In this document: positions 1 to 5,439 of the stretch, one piece after another
Numbering within the stretch: position 1 is the first letter of the stretch
Layout: each line of letters starts with the position of its first letter
Source of the DNA: Deltaproteobacteria bacterium
GTDB taxonomy: Bacteria > Desulfobacterota > Desulfomonilia > UBA1062
NCBI GenBank assembly: GCA_020053185.1
Contig: JAGVNP010000167.1
Span: 1-6,867 of the forward strand
Length of the DNA stretch: 6,867 nt
Reading direction: 5' to 3'
Translations under genes and position numbers: made by a program
Notes under the pieces: generated by a model
Seen by the model: only the letters and a program-made list of their open reading frames with translations
What the model was told of the DNA's origin: nothing
The model's database searches: none

Positions 1-279
1 AGCATGAAACTTGGGGACAAGATGCTCAAAGTGGTTGATAAGGTGACGCTAAAAGATACGAAAACAAAACTTTTTATAAAGGCGCTTGATTCACTCGGTA
101 TGGAAGGAGCCCTTGTTGTTATGGGCAATATCGATAACACGGCAGCGCTGGCATCAAGAAATTTAAAAGACAGCAAGGTTCTAGATGTAAAGGGCCTCAA
201 TGTGAATGATATGCTCAAACACAAAGGGTTGGTACTTGACCTTGATGCAATCGCGTGGATCGAGGAGGCATTGAGTTAA
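1..279 (+). CDS. rplD: 50S ribosomal protein L4 (uL4), C-terminal part
   Basis: The reading frame is open from the first base and ends at TAA 277-279, so this is the 3' end of a gene that begins upstream. The 92 residues visible are a little under half of a usual L4 of about 205 residues. The ATG at position 4 is internal and is not the start. Recognition rests on the C-terminal L4 pattern: a VVD segment, then a KTK-F--L-LG helix, then SRNL followed by KVLDVKGLNVNDML, and a final segment ending EEAL. L4 binds 23S rRNA, and its extended loop (not in this window) lines the peptide exit tunnel. In E. coli L4 also represses the S10 operon through the leader RNA, which lies upstream and out of view. 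The next gene, rplW, begins immediately after the stop codon (TAAATG). Confidence 0.95.
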   Translation, partial: SMKLGDKMLKVVDKVTLKDTKTKLFIKALDSLGMEGALVVMGNIDNTAALASRNLKDSKVLDVKGLNVNDMLKHKGLVLDLDAIAWIEEALS

Positions 280-570
280 ATGAAAAATCTTAAGAAAATA
301 ATCCAGGCCCCATTGGTTACAGAAAAAGGAACCTCTCTGCGGCAAGAAGGAAACAAAGTGATTTTCAAGGTTGCGTCAGATGCGAATAAGATTGAGATAA
401 AAAAGGCAGTAGAAGACCTTTTTAATGTTCATGTCGAAAGCGTGAGAACTCTTAATGTAAAGGGTAAGACAAAACGGTGGGGACGCCACGAGTACGCAAA
501 GCCTGGATGGAAAAAGGCTATTGTTGAGCTTAAGCAGGGCGAGTCTATCGAGATTTATGAAGGGGTTTAA
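280..570 (+). CDS. rplW: 50S ribosomal protein L23 (uL23)
   Basis: The 96-residue product matches L23 in length and pattern. It has the N-terminal motif APLVTEKGT at residues 10-18, the KIEIKKAVEDLFNV helix at about 37-50, and the basic loop KGKTKRWGR at 61-69 that reaches into 23S rRNA. L23 sits at the exit of the peptide tunnel and is known in the family as a docking site for trigger factor and the signal recognition particle. The ATG directly follows the rplD stop. A strong Shine-Dalgarno sequence, GAGGAGG at 262-268, lies inside the rplD coding region with an 11-nt spacer, so translation is probably coupled to rplD. The reading is complete and shows no irregularity. Confidence 0.97.
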   Translation: MKNLKKIIQAPLVTEKGTSLRQEGNKVIFKVASDANKIEIKKAVEDLFNVHVESVRTLNVKGKTKRWGRHEYAKPGWKKAIVELKQGESIEIYEGV

Positions 571-572
571 GT

Positions 573-1394
573 ATGGCTATACGGGGTTTTAATCCTACAT
601 CAGCAGGAAGACGTTTTATGACGGTCTCCGAGTTTACGGAGATCACGAAAGATAAACCAGAGAAGTCTCTAACCCGATACATGAAAAACAGGTCGGGCCG
701 TAATAATCTGGGCCGTCTTACAGTGCGTCATCAGGGTAGCGGGCATAAAAGGCTTTATAGAATTATCGATTTTAAGCGCGATAAGCAAGGCATACCAGGA
801 AAAGTGGTTAGCATAGAGTATGATCCGAATCGTTCTGCCAGGATCTCTCTGGTTCAGTATGCAGATGGAGAAAAGAGATATATCATCTGGCCGGACGGAC
901 TCACTGTTGGTTCACCAGTGGTTACCTCAGATGAGGCAGACATAAAACCGGGCAATGTTTTAAGTCTTAAGACAATGCCGCTAGGTACCTTAGTGCATAA
1001 TATAGAATTGAGACCCGGCAAGGGAGGTCAGCTCATAAGGGCTGCAGGCGGATTTGCACAGATACTTGCCAGGGAAGATAGATATGTACACTTGAAGATG
1101 CCCTCAGGAGAAGTGAGAAAGGTGTTTTGCGAATGCAAGGCGACTGTGGGGCAGATAGGAAACGTAGATCATTCCAATATCACTATAGGAAAAGCAGGAA
1201 GATCACGCTGGATGAATGTAAGACCTACGGTAAGAGGTGTTGCGATGAACCCAGTAGATCATCCGCATGGCGGCGGTGAAGGAAGGGTGAAGGGAAATCA
1301 TCCAACCACTCCATGGGGTATTCCGACAAAAGGACACAAGACAAGGAAACGTTCTAAAGGCTTAGGTAAGTATATCGTGAAGAGGAGGAAGTAA
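573..1394 (+). CDS. rplB: 50S ribosomal protein L2 (uL2)
   Basis: The 273-residue product is the normal L2 length and starts in the family way (MAIRGFNPTSAGRRF). Family landmarks are GHKRLYRIIDFKRDK at about 57-71, YDPNRSARI at 83-91, PGKGGQLIRAAG at 148-159, GKAGRSRW at 207-213 and the highly conserved AMNPVDHPHGGGEG at 224-237. His230 corresponds to the conserved E. coli His229 near the peptidyl transferase centre. L2 is a primary 23S rRNA binder that supports subunit association and peptidyl transferase activity. Three residues look unusual to me: Ser56 where the family normally has a GGG run before HK, Trp106 where YILAP is usual, and a Cys pair at 186 and 188. Shine-Dalgarno GAAGGGG at 559-565 has a 7-nt spacer. 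The gene lies 2 nt after rplW. Confidence 0.98.
   Translation: MAIRGFNPTSAGRRFMTVSEFTEITKDKPEKSLTRYMKNRSGRNNLGRLTVRHQGSGHKRLYRIIDFKRDKQGIPGKVVSIEYDPNRSARISLVQYADGEKRYIIWPDGLTVGSPVVTSDEADIKPGNVLSLKTMPLGTLVHNIELRPGKGGQLIRAAGGFAQILAREDRYVHLKMPSGEVRKVFCECKATVGQIGNVDHSNITIGKAGRSRWMNVRPTVRGVAMNPVDHPHGGGEGRVKGNHPTTPWGIPTKGHKTRKRSKGLGKYIVKRRK
1383..1388 (+). promoter_or_regulatory. Shine-Dalgarno of rpsS
   Basis: A perfect AGGAGG core lies in the last codons of rplB, 6 nt before the GTG at 1395. It supports the non-ATG start of rpsS and coupling to rplB translation. Confidence 0.85.
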
Positions 1395-1676
1395 GTGTCT
1401 CGCTCACTGAAGAAAGGCCCATTCGTTGATGATCATCTTTTAAAGAAGGTTTTGTCTTCGCGAGAAGAAGGAACCAGAAAGGTGATAAAGACATGGTCGA
1501 GAAGGTCGACCATACTGCCTGAATTTATAGGAATCACCTTTGCAGTACATAATGGAAAAAAGTTCATACCAGTCTACGTGACAGAAGAAATGGTGGGGCA
1601 TAAGTTAGGTGAATTTTCTTCTACCCGCACATTTTTCGGACACGCTGCAGACAGGAAGACTAAGAAGAAGGAGTAA
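1395..1676 (+). CDS. rpsS: 30S ribosomal protein S19 (uS19), GTG start
   Basis: The 93-residue product is a typical S19. The first residues MSRSLKKGPFVDDHLL are diagnostic, followed by KTWSRRSTILPEFIGITFAVHNGKKFIPVYV at about 32-62 and the MVGHKLGEFSSTRTFFGH block at 66-83. S19 lies in the 30S head next to S13, contacts 16S rRNA and approaches the A-site tRNA and the intersubunit bridges. The start codon is GTG directly after the rplB stop (TAAGTG). The Shine-Dalgarno AGGAGG at 1383-1388, with a 6-nt spacer, falls in the last codons of rplB, so expression is likely coupled to rplB. No ATG exists at the proper N-terminus, so only GTG restores the conserved SRSLKKGPF start. Confidence 0.97.
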   Translation: MSRSLKKGPFVDDHLLKKVLSSREEGTRKVIKTWSRRSTILPEFIGITFAVHNGKKFIPVYVTEEMVGHKLGEFSSTRTFFGHAADRKTKKKE

Positions 1677-1678
1677 TC

Positions 1679-2011
1679 ATGGAAGCCAAGGCAGTATTGC
1701 GATATTCAAGGATTTCTCCTCAGAAAACAAGGCTTGTTGCAGATCAGGTGCGCGGAAAGCAGATCGGTGAAGCCTTAAGGATTCTGGGAAGCATGGATAA
1801 AAAAAGGGCATCCATTATATCGAAGTTACTTAACTCTGCGGTGGCCAATGCTACGACCACAGGGGCAATAGACGTGGATAACCTTTATGTGAAGACGATC
1901 ATCGTAGATGAAGGTCCCACGTTAAAGCGCTTCAGGCCACGTGCTCAGGGAAGAGCAAATAGGATACTTAAACGGACGTCTCATGTATCAGTAGTATTGG
2001 AAGAAATGTAG
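1679..2011 (+). CDS. rplV: 50S ribosomal protein L22 (uL22)
   Basis: The 110-residue product matches L22 in length. Visible landmarks are the N-terminal RYSRISPQKTRLVADQVRGK at residues 8-27, the helix with KLLNSAVANA at about 49-58, and the basic beta-hairpin region around GPTLKRFRPRAQGRANRI at 79-96, followed by the strand TSHVSVVLEE. The hairpin tip of L22 lines the narrow part of the nascent peptide tunnel opposite L4 and is where macrolide-resistance changes arise in other species. I see no such insertion or deletion here. Shine-Dalgarno AAGGAG at 1668-1673, overlapping the end of rpsS, gives a 5-nt spacer. The stop TAG is immediately followed by the rpsC Shine-Dalgarno sequence. Confidence 0.97.
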   Translation: MEAKAVLRYSRISPQKTRLVADQVRGKQIGEALRILGSMDKKRASIISKLLNSAVANATTTGAIDVDNLYVKTIIVDEGPTLKRFRPRAQGRANRILKRTSHVSVVLEEM

Positions 2012-2016
2012 GGAGG
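2011..2016 (+). promoter_or_regulatory. Shine-Dalgarno of rpsC
   Basis: GGGAGG begins at the final base of the rplV stop codon and lies 5 nt before GTG 2022. It decides the GTG start of rpsC, which also yields the conserved MGQKVHP N-terminus. Confidence 0.85.
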
Positions 2017-2021
2017 TATTA

Positions 2022-2681
2022 GTGGGTCAGAAAGTTCATCCATACGGATTCAGGCTTGGAATCACAAAAGATTGGAAGGCAAAGTGGTTCATGGATAAAG
2101 GATTCGCCGGCACTTTGCTTGAGGATATCAAGATACGGAAATTTGTCTTTAAAAATCTTAAGCATGCCGGGGTTTCGGATGTAATAGTGGAAAGGGCTGC
2201 AAACAAGGTAAAGGTCATTGTATACACAGGCAGACCAGGACTTGTTATAGGCCGCAAAGGACAGGGAACAGAGCAGCTCAAAAATGATCTGGCCAAATTT
2301 GTCTCTACAGAAGTTATGCTGGAGATAAAAGAAGTAAGAAGGCCGGAAACGAATGCGCAGATTGTTGCAGAAGGGATTGCAAATCAGCTGATTCGAAGGG
2401 TTGCCTATAGACGTGCGATGAGGCGGGCCGTAGTGCAGGCCATACGGATGGGAGCACAAGGAATAAAAATAGCTTGTTCCGGAAGGCTTGCCGGCGCTGA
2501 AATTGCACGGAGAGAATGGTACATGGAAGGAAGAGTTCCTCTTCATACTTTAAGAGCCGATATCGATTATGCGCTTGCCGAAGCCCAAACCATATACGGC
2601 GTGATCGGGGTGAAAGTATGGATATTCCATGGCGAGGTCATTAAAAAAGAGGCAGAGGCAAGACACACAAGGGAGAGCTAA
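2022..2681 (+). CDS. rpsC: 30S ribosomal protein S3 (uS3), GTG start
   Basis: The 219-residue product is a full S3. It opens with MGQKVHPYGFRLGI, the universal S3 N-terminus, which fixes the GTG at 2022 as the start. A type II KH domain follows, with the GxxG loop in VIGRKGQG at residues 75-82. The C-terminal domain contains GRLAGAEIARREWYMEGRVP (154-173) and LRADIDYALAEAQT (177-190). Basic residues Arg130, Arg131 and Arg134 align with E. coli Arg131, Arg132 and Lys135, which line the mRNA entry channel and take part in mRNA unwinding. S3 binds the 30S head with S10 and S14. Shine-Dalgarno GGGAGG at 2011-2016 touches the rplV stop. A long open frame on the opposite strand is a shadow of this gene. 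Confidence 0.98.
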   Translation: MGQKVHPYGFRLGITKDWKAKWFMDKGFAGTLLEDIKIRKFVFKNLKHAGVSDVIVERAANKVKVIVYTGRPGLVIGRKGQGTEQLKNDLAKFVSTEVMLEIKEVRRPETNAQIVAEGIANQLIRRVAYRRAMRRAVVQAIRMGAQGIKIACSGRLAGAEIARREWYMEGRVPLHTLRADIDYALAEAQTIYGVIGVKVWIFHGEVIKKEAEARHTRES

Positions 2682-2684
2682 ACC

Positions 2685-3110
2685 ATGTTGATGCCAAACA
2701 AGGTAAAACACAGAAAACAGTCGAGAGGACGCATGAAAGGGTCCCGTGAGCGTGGATCAGCAGTAAGCTTTGGCCGATATGGTCTCCAGGCAACTGAGCC
2801 CCATTGGATCACTGCAAGGCAGATCGAAGCTGCACGTATTGCGATAACCCGTTATGTAAAAAGAGGCGGCAAGGTATGGATCAGAATTTTCCCCGACAAG
2901 CCCATCACAAAGAAACCCGCGGAAACAAGAATGGGAAAAGGAAAAGGTGCTCCTGAAGAATGGGTGGCAGTAGTGAGACCAGGGAGAATTTTATTTGAGA
3001 TGGACGGGGTCAAGGCGGATCAGGCAAAAGAGGCTTTCCGTTTGGCAACGCATAAACTCCCAATAAAGACTCGGTTTGTAGTAAGGGAGGGTCTTGATGA
3101 AACCAGGTGA
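2685..3110 (+). CDS. rplP: 50S ribosomal protein L16 (uL16)
   Basis: The 141-residue product is L16. It starts MLMPNKVKHRK, the usual family start, so the ATG at 2685 is preferred over the in-frame ATG two codons later. Landmarks are SFGRYGLQA at 28-36, LTARQIEAAR-like TARQIEAARIAITR at 43-56, KVWIRIFPDKPITKKPAETRMGKGKG at 63-88, and KLPIKTRFV at 124-132. Arg82 aligns with E. coli Arg81, a residue hydroxylated by YcfD in that species; whether it is modified here cannot be seen. L16 shapes the A-site tRNA binding region of the 50S subunit. The 3' end overlaps rpmC by 14 nt in another frame, so the C-terminal tail after REGL is encoded by bases shared with L29. Shine-Dalgarno GGGAGAG at 2671-2677, spacer 7 nt. 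Confidence 0.97.
   Translation: MLMPNKVKHRKQSRGRMKGSRERGSAVSFGRYGLQATEPHWITARQIEAARIAITRYVKRGGKVWIRIFPDKPITKKPAETRMGKGKGAPEEWVAVVRPGRILFEMDGVKADQAKEAFRLATHKLPIKTRFVVREGLDETR
3083..3090 (+). promoter_or_regulatory. Shine-Dalgarno of rpmC inside rplP
   Basis: AAGGGAGG lies within the coding region of rplP, 6 nt before ATG 3097. It favours that ATG over the TTG at 3094 and explains how L29 can start before L16 ends. Confidence 0.85.
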
Positions 3111-3285
3111 AATGAGAGCAAAACCTGCAGCAGAGTTGAAGCAGCTTAAAGAAAAGATGGAAAAAGAGCTTATGGATGCAAGGTTTAAAAATATTACGGG
3201 ACAGTTGAAGAATAAAGGCTCTGTCCGGAAGATCAGACGCGATATCGCGAGAATAAATACCATTCTCAAAGAGAGCGGGAAGTAG
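3097..3285 (+). CDS. rpmC: 50S ribosomal protein L29 (uL29)
   Basis: The 62-residue product is a small, charged, almost wholly helical protein with the L29 layout: an N-terminal MKPGEMRAKPAAELKQL helix, a middle segment LMDARFKNITGQLKN at 25-39 that matches the family's LFNLRFQ-ATGQLEN core, then VRKIRRDIARINTIL at 43-57. It sits near the tunnel exit beside L23 and is part of the nascent-chain factor docking site. I choose ATG 3097; a TTG one codon earlier is in frame but only 3 nt from the Shine-Dalgarno AAGGGAGG (3083-3090), while 3097 gives a 6-nt spacer and the family N-terminus MK. The start lies inside rplP, giving a 14-nt overlap and probable translational coupling. Confidence 0.94.
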   Translation: MKPGEMRAKPAAELKQLKEKMEKELMDARFKNITGQLKNKGSVRKIRRDIARINTILKESGK

Positions 3286-3291
3286 GTCGTT

Positions 3292-3540
3292 ATGGGGAGA
3301 AAAATGGAATTTGTCGGTGTAGTAAGCAGCGATAAGATGGATAAGACAGTGGTTGTGACTGTTGAGAGTTTAGAAAAGCATCCTATATTTAAAAAGTACA
3401 TCCGCAGGCGCAAGACCTTTAAAGCGCATGATGAGAAAAACGAGTGCAGGCAAGGAGATAAAGTTCTTATCAGGCAGTGCCGGCCATTGAGCAAGGATAA
3501 GAGCTGGCGGGTTGTGAATATTTTAGAAAAACAAGAGTAG
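3292..3540 (+). CDS. rpsQ: 30S ribosomal protein S17 (uS17)
   Basis: The 82-residue product is S17, an OB-fold 16S rRNA binder in the 30S body that helps early assembly. Landmarks are GVVSSDKMDKTVVVTVE at residues 9-25, KHPIFKKYIRRRKTFKAHDE at 29-48, then ECRQGDKVLIRQCRPLSKDKSW at 51-72, a nearly universal block. The start is slightly ambiguous. ATG 3292 has only a weak AGTAGG (3281-3286), whereas the in-frame ATG at 3304 has GGGGAG at 3294-3299 with a 4-nt spacer. Family members carry about ten residues before the conserved VSDKM, which favours 3292. It lies 6 nt after rpmC. After it comes the largest gap of the window. Confidence 0.95.
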   Translation: MGRKMEFVGVVSSDKMDKTVVVTVESLEKHPIFKKYIRRRKTFKAHDEKNECRQGDKVLIRQCRPLSKDKSWRVVNILEKQE

Positions 3541-3571
3541 ATTGTTCTTTTAGCGAAGCGGAGGATGGCTC
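3541..3571 (+). other. S10/spc junction, rpsQ-rplN intergenic spacer
   Basis: This 31-nt spacer is the longest non-coding stretch in the window and lies exactly where E. coli separates the S10 operon from the spc operon. I see no inverted repeat followed by a T-run, and no convincing pair of -35 and -10 boxes fits within it. It does hold the rplN Shine-Dalgarno GAGGA at 3561-3565 with a 6-nt spacer. The best inference is that transcription reads straight through. A promoter inside the end of rpsQ cannot be ruled out by eye. Confidence 0.6.
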
Positions 3572-3940
3572 ATGATACAACAGCAGACAAGATTGAATGT
3601 TGCAGATAATTCTGGTGCAAAAGAAGTAATGTGCATCAAAGTTCTTGGTGGTACGAGGCGGCGATATGCCTCCTTAGGAGACGTAATTGTGGTGAGTGTA
3701 AAAGAAGCCATGCCCCGTTCAAAGGTAAAGAAGGGCGATGTGTGTAAGGCTGTTGTGGTGAGGACAAAAAGGAACTTCAGGAGAAAAGATGGTTCGTGCA
3801 TACGGTTTGATGAGAATTCTGCTGTACTCATAAATGCTCAGATGGAGCCGGTCGGTACACGTATATTCGGGCCTGTTGCGCGGGAGCTCAGGGCCAAGAA
3901 ATTCATGAAGATTGTTTCTCTTGCTCCCGAGGTTATCTAA
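3572..3940 (+). CDS. rplN: 50S ribosomal protein L14 (uL14)
   Basis: The 122-residue product has exactly the usual L14 length and start (MIQQQTRLNVADNSGAKEVM). Further landmarks are KVLGGTRRRYASLGDVIVVSVKEA at about 23-46, VKKGDVCKAVVVRTK at 52-66, RKDGSCIRFDENSAVLIN at 71-88, and GTRIFGPVARELR at 95-107. L14 is a five-stranded beta-barrel protein on the 50S interface side that forms intersubunit contacts with 16S rRNA helix 14 and pairs with L19 in bacteria; it is also the docking partner of the silencing factor RsfS. It is the first gene of the spc part of the cluster. An ATG at 3565 is out of frame and irrelevant. Confidence 0.98.
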   Translation: MIQQQTRLNVADNSGAKEVMCIKVLGGTRRRYASLGDVIVVSVKEAMPRSKVKKGDVCKAVVVRTKRNFRRKDGSCIRFDENSAVLINAQMEPVGTRIFGPVARELRAKKFMKIVSLAPEVI

Positions 3941-3951
3941 AGGGGTTGATA

Positions 3952-4281
3952 ATGGCGAAGTTTGAGTCAGTAAAAATCAAGAAGGGCGATACGGTAGAAG
4001 TAATCAGCGGCAAGAACCGCGGCAAGAAGGGTAAAGTAATAAAGCTTCTTGTAAAGAAGGACAAGGTGCTTGTCGAGAGAGTAAATATTATAAAGAGACA
4101 TCAGAAGCCGACAAAAGCCAGTCAGGGTGGCATTGTAGAGAAAGAAGCCGGAATTTATGTCTCAAACGTTGCACTGGTATGTCCCAAGTGCGATCGCGGT
4201 GTTAGAGTTGGATTCAAGATTCTTTCAGACGGAGAAAAAGTAAGAATCTGCAGAAAATGCGGGGAAGAACTGGGCAAATGA
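3952..4281 (+). CDS. rplX: 50S ribosomal protein L24 (uL24), four-cysteine form
   Basis: The 109-residue product is L24. The N-terminal half holds a KOW motif (residues about 9-36: KIKKGDTVEVISGKNRGKKG then KVIKLLVKKDKVLVE), followed by NIIKRHQKPT at 45-54 and GGIVEKEAGIYVSNVAL at 59-75. The C-terminal part carries two CxxC pairs, Cys77/Cys80 (CPKC) and Cys100/Cys103 (CRKC), which would make a zinc-ribbon-like site; E. coli L24 lacks this arrangement but many bacterial L24 proteins have it. L24 is an assembly initiator that binds the 5' region of 23S rRNA near the tunnel exit. ATG 3952 is chosen over the in-frame TTG at 3946, which abuts the Shine-Dalgarno AGGGG (3941-3945). The gene ends with TGA overlapping an in-frame ATG of the rplE frame. 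Confidence 0.96.
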   Translation: MAKFESVKIKKGDTVEVISGKNRGKKGKVIKLLVKKDKVLVERVNIIKRHQKPTKASQGGIVEKEAGIYVSNVALVCPKCDRGVRVGFKILSDGEKVRICRKCGEELGK

Positions 4282-4284
4282 GGA
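4280..4284 (+). promoter_or_regulatory. Shine-Dalgarno of rplE
   Basis: GAGGA overlaps the rplX stop codon and lies 8 nt before ATG 4293. It supports that start over the nearer in-frame ATGs at 4278 and 4284, which it overlaps or touches. Confidence 0.7.
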
Positions 4285-4292
4285 TGACGCAT

Positions 4293-4832
4293 ATGGCAAG
4301 ATTAAAAGACCAATACAATAAGGAGATAGTACCGGCACTGACCCGTGAGTTTGGGTATAAGAATGCAAATCAGATTCCCAAGATAAAGAAGGTAGTTATC
4401 AATATGGGGCTTGGGGATGCTGTGCAGGATGTCAAGGTGATCGACAAGGCAGTGGAAGAATTAACGGCGATTGCAGGCCAAAAGCCGGTAGTGACAAAGG
4501 CAAAAAAATCTATTGCTTCATTTAAGATAAGAGAAGGCATGCCCATTGGGTGCATGGTAACCCTGCGGGGCGATATGATGTATGAGTTTTTGGATAGATT
4601 CATCAATGCAGTACTTCCGCGCGTGAGAGACTTTCGTGGAATATCACCAAAGGGTTTTGACGGAAGAGGAAATTATACAGTAGGCCTGAAGGATCAAACG
4701 GTATTTCCTGAGATTGAGTTTGATAAAGTAGACAAGGCCAGAGGTATGAATATCACTGTTGTAACAACAGCAAAGACAGACGAAGAGAGTAGAACTCTCT
4801 TAAGCGCCTTTGGGATGCCATTTAGGAGGTAG
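4293..4832 (+). CDS. rplE: 50S ribosomal protein L5 (uL5)
   Basis: The 179-residue product equals E. coli L5 in length when started at ATG 4293 (MARLKDQYNKEIVPAL). Landmarks are KVVINMGLGDA at about 33-43, the GQKPVVTKAKKSIASFKIREG block at 62-82, PIGCMVTLRG at 84-93, RVRDFRGISPKGFDGRGNY at 100-118 and FPEIEFDKVDKARGMNITVVTTAKTDEE at 128-155. L5 binds 5S rRNA with L18 and forms part of the central protuberance, touching P-site tRNA. Earlier in-frame ATGs at 4278 (overlapping the rplX stop as ATGA) and 4284 would add five or three residues that the family lacks. GAGGA at 4280-4284 gives 4293 an 8-nt spacer, so 4293 is preferred. Confidence 0.97.
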   Translation: MARLKDQYNKEIVPALTREFGYKNANQIPKIKKVVINMGLGDAVQDVKVIDKAVEELTAIAGQKPVVTKAKKSIASFKIREGMPIGCMVTLRGDMMYEFLDRFINAVLPRVRDFRGISPKGFDGRGNYTVGLKDQTVFPEIEFDKVDKARGMNITVVTTAKTDEESRTLLSAFGMPFRR

Positions 4833-4838
4833 GGCGGT

Positions 4839-5024
4839 ATGGCAAAAAAGTCGATAGTTGCAAAATCAAAAAGAACACCAAAATTCGGGGTGAGAAAATA
4901 CAACAGATGTTTACTCTGCGGGAGGCCTAGAGGATACTACAGAAAATTCGGTCTCTGCAGGCTATGCTTGAGAGAATTTGCCATGAAGGGAGAAATCCCA
5001 GGCATAAGAAAATCCAGTTGGTAG
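4839..5024 (+). CDS. rpsN: 30S ribosomal protein S14 type Z (uS14), zinc-binding
   Basis: The 61-residue product is the short, zinc-binding form of S14 rather than the roughly 100-residue zinc-free form of E. coli. Four cysteines form a CxxC-x12-CxxC site: Cys24 and Cys27 in NRCLLCGRPRGYYRKFG, then Cys40 and Cys43 in LCRLCLREFA. The C-terminus GEIPGIRKSSW is the family ending. S14 lies in the 30S head with S3, S10 and S19 and contacts 16S rRNA near the A site. A strong Shine-Dalgarno AGGAGGT at 4824-4830 overlaps the rplE stop region with an 8-nt spacer. Position between rplE and rpsH is canonical. In zinc-regulated species the genomic partner would be a zinc-free paralogue, which is not in this window. 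Confidence 0.97.
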   Translation: MAKKSIVAKSKRTPKFGVRKYNRCLLCGRPRGYYRKFGLCRLCLREFAMKGEIPGIRKSSW

Positions 5025-5037
5025 GAAAGGATTGACA

Positions 5038-5430
5038 ATGGTTACAGATCCTATTGCAGATATGATCACGAGAATAAGGAACGGCGGGATGGCAATGAAG
5101 GGAAATGTTGATGTCCCTGCATCCAAGATGAAGATGTCTATAGCTGATATCCTTAAAAGAGAAGGTTATATAAAGGGGTACAAATTGATTGAAGATGGAA
5201 AACAGGGGATGCTTCGGATCTCCCTGAAGTACCATAACTCCCGTTTTGTAATCAGCGGAATTGAGAAAATCTCAAAGTCCGGACGAAGGATATATCTTGG
5301 TGCAGCAGATATCCCACGGGTAAGAGATGGATTAGGAATTGCGGTAATGAGCACCCCCAAGGGCATAATGACAGATCAGTCTGCTAGGTCCAAAAAGGTG
5401 GGTGGCGAGATATTGCTGAAAGTGTGGTAA
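5038..5430 (+). CDS. rpsH: 30S ribosomal protein S8 (uS8)
   Basis: The 130-residue product is S8. The start MVTDPIADMITRIRNG is the family N-terminus, followed by DVPASKMKMSIADILKREGYI at about 25-45, the KYHNSRFVISGIEKISKSGRRIY block at 64-86, and the C-terminal STPKGIMTDQSARSKKVGGEILLKVW at 105-130, whose Ser-Thr and GGE-L-VW residues are near universal. S8 is a primary binder of the central domain of 16S rRNA. In E. coli it also represses the spc operon by binding mRNA near the rplE start; I could not recognise an equivalent RNA hairpin here. ATG 5038 is chosen over an in-frame TTG at 5032, which is one base from the Shine-Dalgarno AGGAAAGG (5023-5030); 5038 gives a 7-nt spacer. Confidence 0.97.
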   Translation: MVTDPIADMITRIRNGGMAMKGNVDVPASKMKMSIADILKREGYIKGYKLIEDGKQGMLRISLKYHNSRFVISGIEKISKSGRRIYLGAADIPRVRDGLGIAVMSTPKGIMTDQSARSKKVGGEILLKVW

Positions 5431-5439
5431 GGAGAAAAA

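Noticed and set aside
2019..2546. A 175-codon open frame on the minus strand across rpsC, plus shorter ones at 2036-2296 and 2314-2508.
   Set aside because: They lie wholly antisense to a clear S3 gene, have Cys/Phe/Ser/Tyr-rich low-quality compositions typical of shadow frames, and resemble no family I know.
2991..3494. A 167-codon minus-strand open frame spanning the rplP-rpmC-rpsQ junctions.
   Set aside because: It is antisense to three well-supported ribosomal genes, and its composition is that of a reverse-complement shadow of lysine-rich sequence (many Leu, Phe, Ser).
4257..4292. A possible hairpin of ATGCG (4257-4261) with CGCAT (4288-4292) before the rplE start, considered as a regulatory site for S8.
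   Set aside because: Only five base pairs with a 26-nt loop and no extension on either side; too weak to separate from chance, and it lacks the look of the known S8 target.
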